From NCBI GenBank assembly GCA_011772425.1, contig WVZO01000364.1, positions 278-34,289 of the forward strand: a stretch of 34,012 nt of DNA, read 5' to 3'. Shown here piece after piece: positions 25,301 through 32,239 of the stretch (positions within the stretch are counted from its first letter, which is position 1; each line of letters starts with the position of its first letter). The notes beneath the pieces were generated by a model that was not told where the DNA came from, did not search any database, and saw only the letters and a list, made by a program, of their open reading frames with translations. Position numbers and translations under genes: made by a program. Origin of the DNA: Candidatus Aminicenantota bacterium (lineage in GTDB: Bacteria; Acidobacteriota; Aminicenantia; UBA2199).

Positions 25301-25675
25301 TTTAAGCAGGCATATGCCACAGATGTGGTTAATTACGCCAACGCTTCCGGTACTTCCTTGAAAACAAAGGTCCATGAAGGAATTCATGAATTTTTGTTTA
25401 AAATATATCCACCCTTTACAATTGCCCAACGTTTGGAGTTATTCGGACCTCCAGTCAGATACTTACATGAGTTTTTTGCTGGTGGTTATACCATGCTTAA
25501 AGTTGATTTTATTTCGAATGTGGTGGATCATTTTGTATATGCCTTTATGTCACAAAAAATTTTAGGTATACCGATAATACTACCAGTGTTATGGAATCCA
25601 ATCTTCTCAATAGCAAAACGGGAGCTTTGGTATTGGGGAGTTATCGGCGCAGGCGTAGGACTTATATATATATAG
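19313..25675 (+). CDS. Giant RHS/YD-repeat protein with HEXXH metallopeptidase-like tip
   Basis: This 2120-residue protein has no signal peptide. A novel N-terminal region (1 to about 200) is followed by the start of an RHS shell (GVGISTALSLHYNSWN near 220), many YD repeats such as TRYSYD, YRYDALNRL and FRYTYDGLDRP, and the RHS-associated core YDPVSHRFLTKDPKGLAEGS through NGYANN-like YGYANNNPVQYVDLNG ending near residue 1806. The last 314 residues form a different, more AT-rich tip with a hydrophobic stretch and HEGIH at 2021-2025 plus LHEFFAGGY at 2052-2060, a likely zincin zinc site. RHS shells usually enclose a cleaved C-terminal effector. AAGGAGG precedes the ATG. It is 40 bp after the radical SAM gene, and no immunity gene follows. 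Confidence 0.92.
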   Translation: MPVSQSKHQHLVPGLNFKVQRVGRYQGEGQGPHIYLPHYQERQTDAARAAEIFIYNDSTFNNLVGKAVGALILPDGVHFDRTRPPELWIRYVDRGHQTVTIDLEIDEENPGVARFSFIRNSQQTGAPVPVYVLHFRNLYYKNLDRSPGQAVVTEIFFESRCFPMWRTEVRKKIVNMLLYTRGLGPDTASNGMISPGSGPDSCNIVNGNHYMNLDLFASDGVGISTALSLHYNSWNASLTKSIEDLIYYNSGNEYDENYLKRLCGWVKGGWHHSYAMCLCPYVLPEDEEGNILRDYIELQTGDGNRIQFRRADDGWEYYPLHRSDAFYGDNNLLLSMKISPEVNGFRLEGRDRVKYYFDEDGALVRISSEITEQSQDTLKPLRLDSSEPGNLLITDSADRTTVLYNTANPCLHILDPQNRELSLTFREIVFTYREYRLDEAIDIRRRIHVMDTLRMPESMVYRFEYDDSAVLVRRVQPGTKDFVFQHIQKDDVDEMKRNFTGRLEVVTFGERIFLWQFDAPGEEKQIVTFLDPGGVKYRYTCLKDTAAVERSTYYEAGQDRHLASYNYLPGTRIVKSYADLYGFITINEYRSSTRYPGSFLLNKETREIEKGGERYTTMYRYWENTEFLHEIIDPSGNRTVLTYYDNGLLRNKIYPELQGFGDPGRYRELLNERNCAFEEWTYNSRGQVETHRNRRGVITRYSYDDPQLDPHRTGLPTGRSITTLELTWKTGYDQLGNILKSFDPVYGGWKKTEYDDLNRIKKEISPQVIVPAGFGENRHEITKHYDSAGRLNRVTDNYGGRTTYEYTLYGELRRTIDVNGGITEIRARDLNGNTLRKRNPRGRVTHYRYDALNRLKKVTSPPPFKGESPIVNELVYEDSEARVVHRFGGRKVVTVKDGLGRTIETVKKFPSADRSGVETGRSYRELHTRVIYLNKGKTVRTEISEKEAARRQPQLVFIRVEKSDEWNRTREVTAQGISTQQMRYDLEDNVVEVIPPNAAIVGPPPRARFEYDALNRLTRKIDSYNVVMERIEYLDAREENGEARIDYFTQDPTEQNQRRRIHAYTRLKDAGRSARQKREVYNKLGKITRQYDRLALEDSPDSPTVLVDYDARGLPVRSRDENHVHRETRYDPLGRVREVRVRGDIRETNTSELERLKQPGPRRQLENNPDYFQAEAAELRTRYFYDNNGNLLRTIDPGGNVFRYTYDGLDRPVREEHPNRSADSSDPARNLFRSLKYDIYNRPVEITSESGILKRIRYNDAQNRQFATIFDFQIGGTVTSQFAWDGKPVSYNDSRNDLSYLFHYDPLRNIQSVKHYKWQGGNSVLFASLNYEHDLAGNRTTLSLDTAGQGTRTIRYKYNSNFSIWDINASFLPGSPLSPITIQYSYKDCGLPEEINRLTGSSLTTAFIYDKIGRVKEIRELNWNRMLYQQELAYPPADRERRIQSVQYRCGFTSQDYPHPVENPAVTHLFQYTRDNKLFEFYERRSEEVRHWSRYFYDAAGRRTYQVIGRASGPNRNFFTGVMVDINSGDSGLNNTWNLMVQDPDLVEFPYLVYERTPYEIVRDTQTYIRREPHRIFLSDYSHLSLDENVKPFYQRKGDHMVDYRTDPPTVTDEIYQEQRMRYTLSGQMESLYSRGGGEDTTYYYIYDGDTEIANLDERGVALEFYICAPGINQRLAVDRGGANPLSRQLEYYHPDYRGSTLFLSRPDGSISNYFGPVGPFGRPLPRPARARTAAFTGTRDGPMELYLLAGMRSFGRGDFFLCGQRMYDPVSHRFLTKDPKGLAEGSNLYGYANNNPVQYVDLNGKFAILGSAILASVFLGGVISMVIDMAFQYYLSGTYDWRQGILAFAAGAIGGGITGWTAHRVALGTMSVARAMWVNFFSDLGISLIESYTRTTAIEGRAYTGADLGRDLIVNTLTIGTMTAIQRGRKELSKFNKAVKAADDRFYNRAGMTLDAPGVPSGAAAQAAKTTGGAFEYAYDFRPYTGKLSFLNTFGFKQAYATDVVNYANASGTSLKTKVHEGIHEFLFKIYPPFTIAQRLELFGPPVRYLHEFFAGGYTMLKVDFISNVVDHFVYAFMSQKILGIPIILPVLWNPIFSIAKRELWYWGVIGAGVGLIYI

Positions 25676-25731
25676 AAATTTGGAATTTGAATTTGGAATT
25701 TTGAATTTGGAGACAGTCAAAAAATCATATC

Positions 25732-27078
25732 TCACTTCTTACCTGGAGACGGGTTTAGTGATAATAGATATAATTCAAGGCCAAATTTCCTGTAAGTAGA
25801 CATAACACTTGCCCGGCTTACATTTCCGTTTTTCCTGTATGCCTCTAAAATACGGATAATTGAGATGTCTACTTCCGAGATACTTCCCCCTACACCGCCG
25901 GCTGAAATATCCCGGTTTTCCAGGTAATCCACGGTATCGAAAAGAACAGCATTGGCATCATTGTAGGTGACGGGTTTTATCTTTCCGTATTTTTTGATCC
26001 AATTCTCTTGAGAAAGGACATCATTTACATGACTCCGGATAAGATATGTCGCCCGGCCAATCAATTTCAAATTCCCGGGATTCACACTGGTCATGGTGTT
26101 TCCCACGACTTTTCCCAGCTTTGCCATAACAGCGGTGGAGTGAGCATTTAAAAGCATTTTAAGAGCAATATGCTGCCTGATCCACAGCGGATCATTTTCT
26201 AAGTTTATAACCAGCGGCAGCAGTTGATTCGTTTTATTATCCCCTTTCAATTTCTTTGTTAATAGTTCCATATTTTTTACCGGGTTTTTACTGACCGCGA
26301 TGCAGACAAGATTGGCATGCTTCCGGTTGAAATAATCGATGAATCGGCAAAAGGAGGATTTCGGATCATTTAAATTCTCTATCTCATCATCCAGCAATAC
26401 CAGCACACCGAGATCATCCCTTTGGGGGCACCGGTTCTTCTTATTAAAGTCCGAAAAAGAGAAATCGTAAAGAAATTGTTGGTCATCTCCGGCATTCTTC
26501 AAGCTGCTGAGTGCTGCCGCTTTTAAATATTTGTCCTCGATATTATTTAAAAAAGGCTCTTTATAAAATCGAGATTTTAACCCGTAAAAAGACCGTCCAA
26601 GGAAGTTTATCCATGCTTCCTGGCCATGTTTTGCCGTTGTCCATACCTGTATCCACGACTTTCTTTTGTGGGCTTTAACCGTATCCAATGGAAAAAGCCT
26701 GAAGGTGGGACTCCTTTCCGTCGAATCGATAAAAACCGTGATCAATGCGTTGTTGGCAAAATAAGTTGAAAAGCGATTATTGGCATAGGTGCCAGCTTCC
26801 AGATCAATAAACTCACTGATTAAATGCTTTAATTCATAAACCGACTTTTGTAAGGGAATAAACTCCAACAACCGTTTTGACATAGAGATGCCGGGTCTGA
26901 ACCCCAGCGTTTCCATTTCCGGCTTTGTTAAATATCTTTTTAATATATTGTCCAGGGCATGTTCCAGGATGATACCTGTAACAAAGGTCTCGCTAGTAGT
27001 GGCCTGCATCCTGGTGGAGCCGGTAATGGACTGGCTCCCGGTGGTCAGGTTGATTTTTGTAATATAAGGATTTTCCAA
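25732..27078 (-). CDS. SIS-domain (GCKR/MurQ-like) protein, 5'-truncated
   Basis: The open frame has 448 codons and ends at 25732. Its beginning, TGSQSITGSTRMQATTSETF, matches the middle of a SIS sugar-phosphate-binding domain, where MurNAc-6-phosphate etherase and glucokinase regulatory protein have ITGSTRMKAGT. The first SIS half that should precede it is missing. The rest contains a second SIS-like region with DSTERSPTFRL. The only upstream start is a TTG with no ribosome site, and the coding sequence stops matching at 27078, where the cassette repeat shared with 15717 begins. It is probably a broken, perhaps unexpressed gene. The exact family is moderately certain; truncation is well supported. 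Confidence 0.6.
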   Translation of the reverse strand: MENPYITKINLTTGSQSITGSTRMQATTSETFVTGIILEHALDNILKRYLTKPEMETLGFRPGISMSKRLLEFIPLQKSVYELKHLISEFIDLEAGTYANNRFSTYFANNALITVFIDSTERSPTFRLFPLDTVKAHKRKSWIQVWTTAKHGQEAWINFLGRSFYGLKSRFYKEPFLNNIEDKYLKAAALSSLKNAGDDQQFLYDFSFSDFNKKNRCPQRDDLGVLVLLDDEIENLNDPKSSFCRFIDYFNRKHANLVCIAVSKNPVKNMELLTKKLKGDNKTNQLLPLVINLENDPLWIRQHIALKMLLNAHSTAVMAKLGKVVGNTMTSVNPGNLKLIGRATYLIRSHVNDVLSQENWIKKYGKIKPVTYNDANAVLFDTVDYLENRDISAGGVGGSISEVDISIIRILEAYRKNGNVSRASVMSTYRKFGLELYLLSLNPSPGKK

Positions 27079-27141
27079 AACCAGGGACGGAACTTTGAAA
27101 TTTGGATTTTTTGGGTAAATTACTTACCTGGTACTTTATTT
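27077..27141. repeat. Left boundary repeat of the surface-protein/hydrolase cassette
   Basis: AAAACCAGGGACGGAACTTT and the following ~45 bases are nearly identical to 15717-15780. On the left side the two loci have unrelated sequence, namely a broken SIS gene here and a broken methyltransferase-like gene at 15716. This defines a shared cassette end. Confidence 0.8.
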
Positions 27142-27144
27142 CTA

Positions 27145-27173
27145 TTGAATAATATCAATTTATCATATAAAAT
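27145..27173 (+). promoter_or_regulatory. Promoter of the VCBS-repeat protein
   Basis: TTGAAT (27145-27150) and TAAAAT (27168-27173) are 17 bp apart. An in-frame ATG at 27181 would be leaderless; the ATG at 27205 has GGAGG at 27194-27198. Confidence 0.65.
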
Positions 27174-27204
27174 ATCAGCCATGAGAGGAACATGGAGGCC
27201 TAAA

Positions 27205-30012
27205 ATGAAACGAGCAAGTTTGTTTTGTGTTTTTTTTACCTGGATTTTAGTTTTATTTTTAAGAGGTGAGGGCATCTTCATCGACAGTGGCCAGAACCTG
27301 GGAACTTCCAGCAGCGAATGCGTCGCCCTGGGTGACCTGGATGGAGACGGAGACCTTGATGCATTTGTTGCCAATGTCTATTATGAACCCAATAAAGTAT
27401 GGCTGAATGATGGGAAAGGTACGTTCATAGACAGCGGTCAAAACCTGGAGCCTAATTCGCGAAGCTATGGAGTTGCACTGGGTGACCTGGACGGAGACGG
27501 TGACCTTGATGCGTTCGTTGCCAATCATGATCAACACAACAAAGTGTGGCTGAATAATGGGAATGGCATTTTCACTAACAGCGGCCAGAACCTGGGAAAA
27601 TCCTGCAGCAGTGAAGTTGCACTGGCCGACCTGGATGGAGACGGAGACCTCGATGCATTTGTTGCTAATGGTTTTAATCAACCCAACAAGGTATGGTTGA
27701 ACAATGGAAATGGTATTTTTACCGACAGCGGCCAGAACCTGGGAAATTTAAGGAGCACTTTTGTTGCATTGGGCGATTTGGATGGTGACGGTGACCTCGA
27801 TGCGTTTGTTACCAATCATTCTCAACCGGACAAGGTGTGGTTGAACAATGGGAATGGTATTTTCACCGACAGTGGGCAGAACCTGGGAAATTCAATTAGT
27901 TTTGGCGTGGCACTTGGAGATATAGATAGCTACGGAGACCTCGATGCTTTTATCGCGATTTTGAGTGATTTTGATAAAGTGTTCTGGAATGATGGAAATG
28001 GGATATTCACTGACAGCAGTCAGAATCTGGGCATTTTAACTCTCACCGAGGGTATCGCACATGGCGACCTGGACAGTGACGGAGACCTTGATGTTTTTGT
28101 TTCTACTGTCAATCAACAAGCCAATAGAGTATGGTTAAACGATGGTAATGGTATTTTTTGGGACAGCGGTCAGACCCTGGGCAATTCATATAGTCCTGAT
28201 GTTGCACTGGGTGACCTCGATGGCGACGGTGACCTCGATGCCTTTGTGGCTAATTTGGGTCAACCCAACAAAGTATGGTTAAACCAGGCTCATACCGTAT
28301 CCGGTAGAATTACTTACGGTGGAACCGGTTTATCCGGTGTTACGCTCACCTTTTCCAATAACGGAGGAACCACAACAACGGATCAAAACGGATATTACTC
28401 ACATGTTGTTTTGGATGACTGGTTAGGTACGGTCACACCTTCAAAATCCGGTTATACCTTTACGCCTTCCAGTAGAAATTATACCCCCATAACTGTTCAT
28501 CAAACGGATCAAGATTATACAGTAGGATTAACGATCCCCACTCAAATCTCACTGAGTCGAACCCAACTGAATTTCGGGGCCTATACTGACGGTATCCAGA
28601 CCGACCCTCAATCCTTTTTAATCACCAACAGCGGAATTGGTACTCTAAACTGGACAGTCAGTGATAATGCAAACTGGCTAAACTGCGCTCCCACATCAGG
28701 AACCGGTTCGGCATTAGTTACAGTATCCATTTCACCATTGGGTCTTTCACCAGGTACTTACCTGGGAACAATTACTGTTGAAGACCCCAATGCAGTTAAT
28801 TCCCCGCAGAGAGTAAATGTTACCCTGATCGTATACGACACCGGTTCTGCAAATCCTCCGTTTGGTTCTTTTGACACTCCTGGGGAAGGTTCCACAGTAA
28901 CCGGCAGCATTGCGGTTACCGGGTGGGTAATCGACAACATCGGGATAGAGAGTGTCACAATCTACAGGGACCCGGTGCCCGGGGAAGGCAGTGGATTAAT
29001 ATATATCTGGCACGCCACACTGGTGGAAGGCGCACGTCCGGATGTTGAATTGCTTTATCCGGGTTATCCCTACAATTATAAGGCTGGTTGGGGTTACATG
29101 ATGCTGACAAATGTCCTTCCCAATCAAGGCAATGGGACCTTTACTATTTACGCCAAAGCCACGGATAAAGAAGGGAATACGGTTACCTTAGGAACAAAGA
29201 CAATCGAATGTGATAATGCAAACGCAGTCAAGCCGTTCGGGGCGATCGATACTCCTGAGCAGGGGGGTATTGCCTCGGGAAGTTCTTTTGTTAACTTTGG
29301 GTGGGCGCTAACCCCGCTGCCTAATACAATCCCCACGGACGGTTCTACCATCACCGTATGGGTGGACGGCACCCCATTAGGGAACGTGGTGTATAATCAA
29401 TACAGGAAAGACGTTGCCGACTTATTCCCCGAGTATAATAACAGTGACGGTGCCGGCGGTTATTATTACCTGGACACTACACAATACGAAAACGGTGTAC
29501 ACACCATTGCCTGGTCTGTAATAGATGATGCAGGAAACCAGGATGGTATCGGAAGCAGGTATTTTACCATCCAAAATACAGGTTCGGATGGAAAACTGTC
29601 ATTAGTCAATGATTATTGGTTATCAGGGAATAAGATGTTATCTGAAATCCCGGTTGATTATTTTACGCCTGTTAAAATCAAAAAAGGATATAACGAAAAT
29701 ATAAAACCTCAAATCATCTCTCCCGGTGATAACGGCATCATATCTATTGAAATCAAGGAATTGCAGCGATTAGAGGTTCAGCTTGATAAGCAAGATGAGG
29801 TTGAGGTTAAGGGTTACCTGGTATTGGGTAAGACGTCGAAACCATTGCCAATAGGTTCCACTCTTGATCCTGTAAGGGGTGTTTTTTCCTGGCAGCCGGG
29901 CCCCGGGTTTATCGGTAACTATGAATTTGTGTTTATAGAAAAAACAGGTGCCGGTGATATAAGGAAAAAGATCATTATTGTCAAAATTAATCCCAAATTT
30001 GCCTGGAAATGA
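27205..30012 (+). CDS. Secreted VCBS/FG-GAP repeat surface protein
   Basis: I start this 935-residue protein at 27205, where GGAGG is six bases upstream and a signal peptide (MKRASLFCVFFTWILVLFL) begins; 27181 is an in-frame alternative. Seven repeats of about 48-55 residues follow (to about residue 365), each with a calcium-binding-type loop such as GDLDGDGDLDAFVAN; repeats five and six are degraded (DIDSYGDLD, DLDSDGDLD). Next come a carboxypeptidase-regulatory-like fold (VSGRITYGGTGLSGVTLTF), a BACON-like domain (NFGAYTDGIQ, WLNCAPTSGTG), two Ig-like domains and a C-terminal domain with LPIGSTLDPVRGVFSWQPGP. It is likely an adhesin or surface scaffold. The last domain recurs at 33578-34012 and in the scar at 15783. 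Confidence 0.88.
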   Translation: MKRASLFCVFFTWILVLFLRGEGIFIDSGQNLGTSSSECVALGDLDGDGDLDAFVANVYYEPNKVWLNDGKGTFIDSGQNLEPNSRSYGVALGDLDGDGDLDAFVANHDQHNKVWLNNGNGIFTNSGQNLGKSCSSEVALADLDGDGDLDAFVANGFNQPNKVWLNNGNGIFTDSGQNLGNLRSTFVALGDLDGDGDLDAFVTNHSQPDKVWLNNGNGIFTDSGQNLGNSISFGVALGDIDSYGDLDAFIAILSDFDKVFWNDGNGIFTDSSQNLGILTLTEGIAHGDLDSDGDLDVFVSTVNQQANRVWLNDGNGIFWDSGQTLGNSYSPDVALGDLDGDGDLDAFVANLGQPNKVWLNQAHTVSGRITYGGTGLSGVTLTFSNNGGTTTTDQNGYYSHVVLDDWLGTVTPSKSGYTFTPSSRNYTPITVHQTDQDYTVGLTIPTQISLSRTQLNFGAYTDGIQTDPQSFLITNSGIGTLNWTVSDNANWLNCAPTSGTGSALVTVSISPLGLSPGTYLGTITVEDPNAVNSPQRVNVTLIVYDTGSANPPFGSFDTPGEGSTVTGSIAVTGWVIDNIGIESVTIYRDPVPGEGSGLIYIWHATLVEGARPDVELLYPGYPYNYKAGWGYMMLTNVLPNQGNGTFTIYAKATDKEGNTVTLGTKTIECDNANAVKPFGAIDTPEQGGIASGSSFVNFGWALTPLPNTIPTDGSTITVWVDGTPLGNVVYNQYRKDVADLFPEYNNSDGAGGYYYLDTTQYENGVHTIAWSVIDDAGNQDGIGSRYFTIQNTGSDGKLSLVNDYWLSGNKMLSEIPVDYFTPVKIKKGYNENIKPQIISPGDNGIISIEIKELQRLEVQLDKQDEVEVKGYLVLGKTSKPLPIGSTLDPVRGVFSWQPGPGFIGNYEFVFIEKTGAGDIRKKIIIVKINPKFAWK

Positions 30013-30035
30013 AAAGGTAAAAAATTCTTTTTTCC

Positions 30036-30064
30036 TTGAAATAATGCCCTATTTTTAATAGAAT
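30036..30064 (+). promoter_or_regulatory. Promoter downstream of the VCBS gene
   Basis: TTGAAA (30036-30041) and TAGAAT (30059-30064) are 17 bp apart, and the ATG at 30071 follows after six bases with no ribosome site. It is nearly identical to the hydrolase promoter at 15890-15918. Confidence 0.6.
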
Positions 30065-30070
30065 AGACTT

Positions 30071-30220
30071 ATGAAGGAAGAGGGCATCTCAATTCACTCG
30101 AAAAAAAAGGTTATCGATGCGCTTAAAAATGACCTGATAGAGAAAACAAGCATGGAATATATGGATTTTTACGAACTATCATTGCAATATATAAGGGATA
30201 TTGTTTACGATGGAAATTAA
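30071..30220 (+). CDS. Small 49-residue protein, unknown
   Basis: The frame begins MKEEGISIHSKKKVIDALKN and ends with the hydrophobic-aromatic stretch MDFYELSLQYIRDIVYDGN. It is likely helical, with no motif I recognise. The promoter box lies six bases upstream and no ribosome site exists, so translation would be leaderless. Its last codons overlap the next small ORF by 11 bp. The ATG and promoter are shared with hydrolase copy A at 15925, where the following sequence is different. Confidence 0.5.
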   Translation: MKEEGISIHSKKKVIDALKNDLIEKTSMEYMDFYELSLQYIRDIVYDGN

Positions 30221-30323
30221 TCTTGAGAGTTTAAAGAAACGAACCAGCGAGATAAAGGGGAAAAAAAAGGACAGTCGAAAAAATCCCGAAAAATCCCTGG
30301 AGAACAAAGGAGAAAGAGAGTAA
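30210..30323 (+). CDS. Small 37-residue Lys/Glu-rich protein, unknown
   Basis: The frame begins MEINLESLKKRTSEIKGKKK and ends LENKGERE. It is strongly charged and likely coiled or disordered. It overlaps the preceding small ORF by 11 bp in another frame, the arrangement of translationally coupled pairs, but has no clear ribosome site. It could be a real partner of the upstream ORF, a remnant of a larger gene, or chance. Confidence 0.35.
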   Translation: MEINLESLKKRTSEIKGKKKDSRKNPEKSLENKGERE

Positions 30324-30329
30324 GAAAAA

Positions 30330-30358
30330 TTGCAAAAAAAAAGCATCTACTATATAAT
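30330..30358 (+). promoter_or_regulatory. Promoter of the AAA-ATPase/nuclease-like gene
   Basis: TTGCAA (30330-30335) and TATAAT (30353-30358) are 17 bp apart. The ATG at 30374 follows after 15 bases, with a weak GGTGA ribosome site at 30365-30369. Confidence 0.65.
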
Positions 30359-30373
30359 TACCCCGGTGAAGCA

Positions 30374-32185
30374 ATGAGTGAAACAAAAATAAAACGAATC
30401 CCTTATGGATTGGCAAACTATGAGCGGCTTGTTCAAAAAAACTGTTACTATGTAGACAAAACCCTGTATTTAAAACAAATCGAAGACGCCGGAGATTATT
30501 TATTTTTTATCCGGCCCCGCCGTTTTGGAAAATCATTGTTCCTCTCTATTATAGAAGCCTATTACGATGTTTACTACAAAGACAGATTCGAGGAATTATT
30601 TAAGGAAACAGCCATATACCACCGCCCCACAAAAGAAAGAGGCACATACCTGGCGCTGAAATTCAACTTTTCTATGGTTGATCCTGCCGTGGATAACGTT
30701 GAAGCCTCCTTCTTAAAACATGTCCGGGGGAGAGCACTGTCATTCCTGCGAAAATACGCGGATTATCTAATAAAAGATAAGCAATATTATAAAAAAACCA
30801 TCGAGGAAAGCCGGTCCGCTGCGGATATTTTATCGGCGATTTCCGATTTATGTAAGGATTCCCTGCAAAAATCATATGCCATTATCGATGAATATGATAA
30901 TTTTGCCAATACCATTCTTTCCACTGTTGGAGAGGATGCCTACCAGGAACTGACACACGGCAGCGGTTCTTTCCGGTCTTTTTTTAATGTATTAAAAGCC
31001 AGTACGGATGGAATGGGTGCCCCATTCACACGGCTGTTTTTAACCGGTGTTTCACCCGTTACCCTGGACGATGTCACCAGTGGGTTTAATATCGGGAAAA
31101 ACATCTCCACCGATGCGGTATTCAATCAAATGATGGGGTTCACCGAAGAAGATGTTATCAAAATAGTAGAGTATTATAAAAACGCAGGCAAAATCCAACA
31201 CCCCTCACAATACCTCCAGGAAATCATACGCCAATGGTATAATAATTATACCTTTTCAACAGAAACTACAACCTCACTGTTTAACCCAGATATGGTTCTT
31301 TACTTCCTTGATGAATATTTCAAAAATTCCCGGATACCTGATGAGCTAATCGATCGAAATGTTCGTATGGATTACAGTAAATTAAGGCATTTGATTGTTA
31401 TTGATCGCAAAGGAAAAAAGGAAGCCAACGGCAATTTTCCCCGGCTCCGGGAGATTGTTGAAGAGGGCAGCGTGTCCACAAAGTTGAAAAAAGGATTCCC
31501 CCTGGAAGAAATAGAATCCCCGGAAAATTTCATTTCACTGCTTTTTTATTTCGGTTTGTTATCAATAAAAGGAAAAAAAGAAGACCTGCCTTTTTTTAAA
31601 ATCCCCAATCAAACAGTAAAAAGTCTGTATTATGATTACATTGTAAGAGTAAGCCAGGAGACCGGGTTATTGGAAGTGAATATCGGGAAAGTGGCTGCAC
31701 TGCTTCATGATATGGCTTATCACGGCAATTGGGAAGCGTATTTCGATTACATCTGCCAGAAAATGAAGGAATCCACTTCTATCCGGGATTTTATTCGAGA
31801 AGAAAAAGTGATCCAGGGATTTTTGTTGGCCTACCTGGGGATTAGCGACTACTTCATTGTACATTCGGAAAAAGAACTAAACATGGGCTACGCGGACCCG
31901 GTCAAACCGGGAGTGGCAAAAGTCGTAATGGAACCCTTTATTGCTGGGTATGAAGGAATCAAATATTCGTATATGCTGGAAATAAAATATATCAAAAAAT
32001 CAGAAGCTGAGAAACCCACGGAATTGGAAAAGAAAATCCGGCAATTAAAAACAGCAGCAGAATCCCAATTAGAAACCTACAGGGGGGATGAAAAATTCGC
32101 CAGAACCATCGGCAAAACCACATTGATTAAACTGGTGCTCATATTTTACGGCAGTGAATTGAAATACATCGGCCCCGCCAAATAA
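30374..32185 (+). CDS. AAA-ATPase-like protein with C-terminal PD-(D/E)XK nuclease-like domain
   Basis: The 603-residue protein matches the family of predicted AAA-ATPases joined to a PD-(D/E)XK nuclease domain, common as multiple copies in anaerobes. The N-terminus has RIPYGLANYERLV, CYYVDKTLYL and the P-loop-like RPRRFGKSLFLS. A Walker B-like YAIIDEYDNF lies near residue 170. The C-terminal nuclease-like segment includes GYEGIKYSYMLEIKYIKKSE, where Glu and Lys of EIK would be the ExK catalytic pair. Its biological role is not established; mobility or defence is often suspected. It lies within the cassette, 54 bp before the hydrolase, and is absent from the shorter version at 15717. Confidence 0.88.
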   Translation: MSETKIKRIPYGLANYERLVQKNCYYVDKTLYLKQIEDAGDYLFFIRPRRFGKSLFLSIIEAYYDVYYKDRFEELFKETAIYHRPTKERGTYLALKFNFSMVDPAVDNVEASFLKHVRGRALSFLRKYADYLIKDKQYYKKTIEESRSAADILSAISDLCKDSLQKSYAIIDEYDNFANTILSTVGEDAYQELTHGSGSFRSFFNVLKASTDGMGAPFTRLFLTGVSPVTLDDVTSGFNIGKNISTDAVFNQMMGFTEEDVIKIVEYYKNAGKIQHPSQYLQEIIRQWYNNYTFSTETTTSLFNPDMVLYFLDEYFKNSRIPDELIDRNVRMDYSKLRHLIVIDRKGKKEANGNFPRLREIVEEGSVSTKLKKGFPLEEIESPENFISLLFYFGLLSIKGKKEDLPFFKIPNQTVKSLYYDYIVRVSQETGLLEVNIGKVAALLHDMAYHGNWEAYFDYICQKMKESTSIRDFIREEKVIQGFLLAYLGISDYFIVHSEKELNMGYADPVKPGVAKVVMEPFIAGYEGIKYSYMLEIKYIKKSEAEKPTELEKKIRQLKTAAESQLETYRGDEKFARTIGKTTLIKLVLIFYGSELKYIGPAK

Positions 32186-32239
32186 AAAAGGAAAAAGAAA
32201 AAGTAGACATTCACATAAAGTCTGATAGAGGAGGCTTTA

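Noticed and set aside
25676-25720. AATTTGG-rich sequence as an attachment site or terminator
   Set aside because: Similar AATTTGG runs occur at 33510-33563; it is low-complexity sequence without paired arms.
27270-28290. Regularly spaced DNA repeats resembling an array
   Set aside because: They are in-frame coding repeats (DLDGDGDLDAFVAN) of one open gene with variable spacing, not CRISPR direct repeats.
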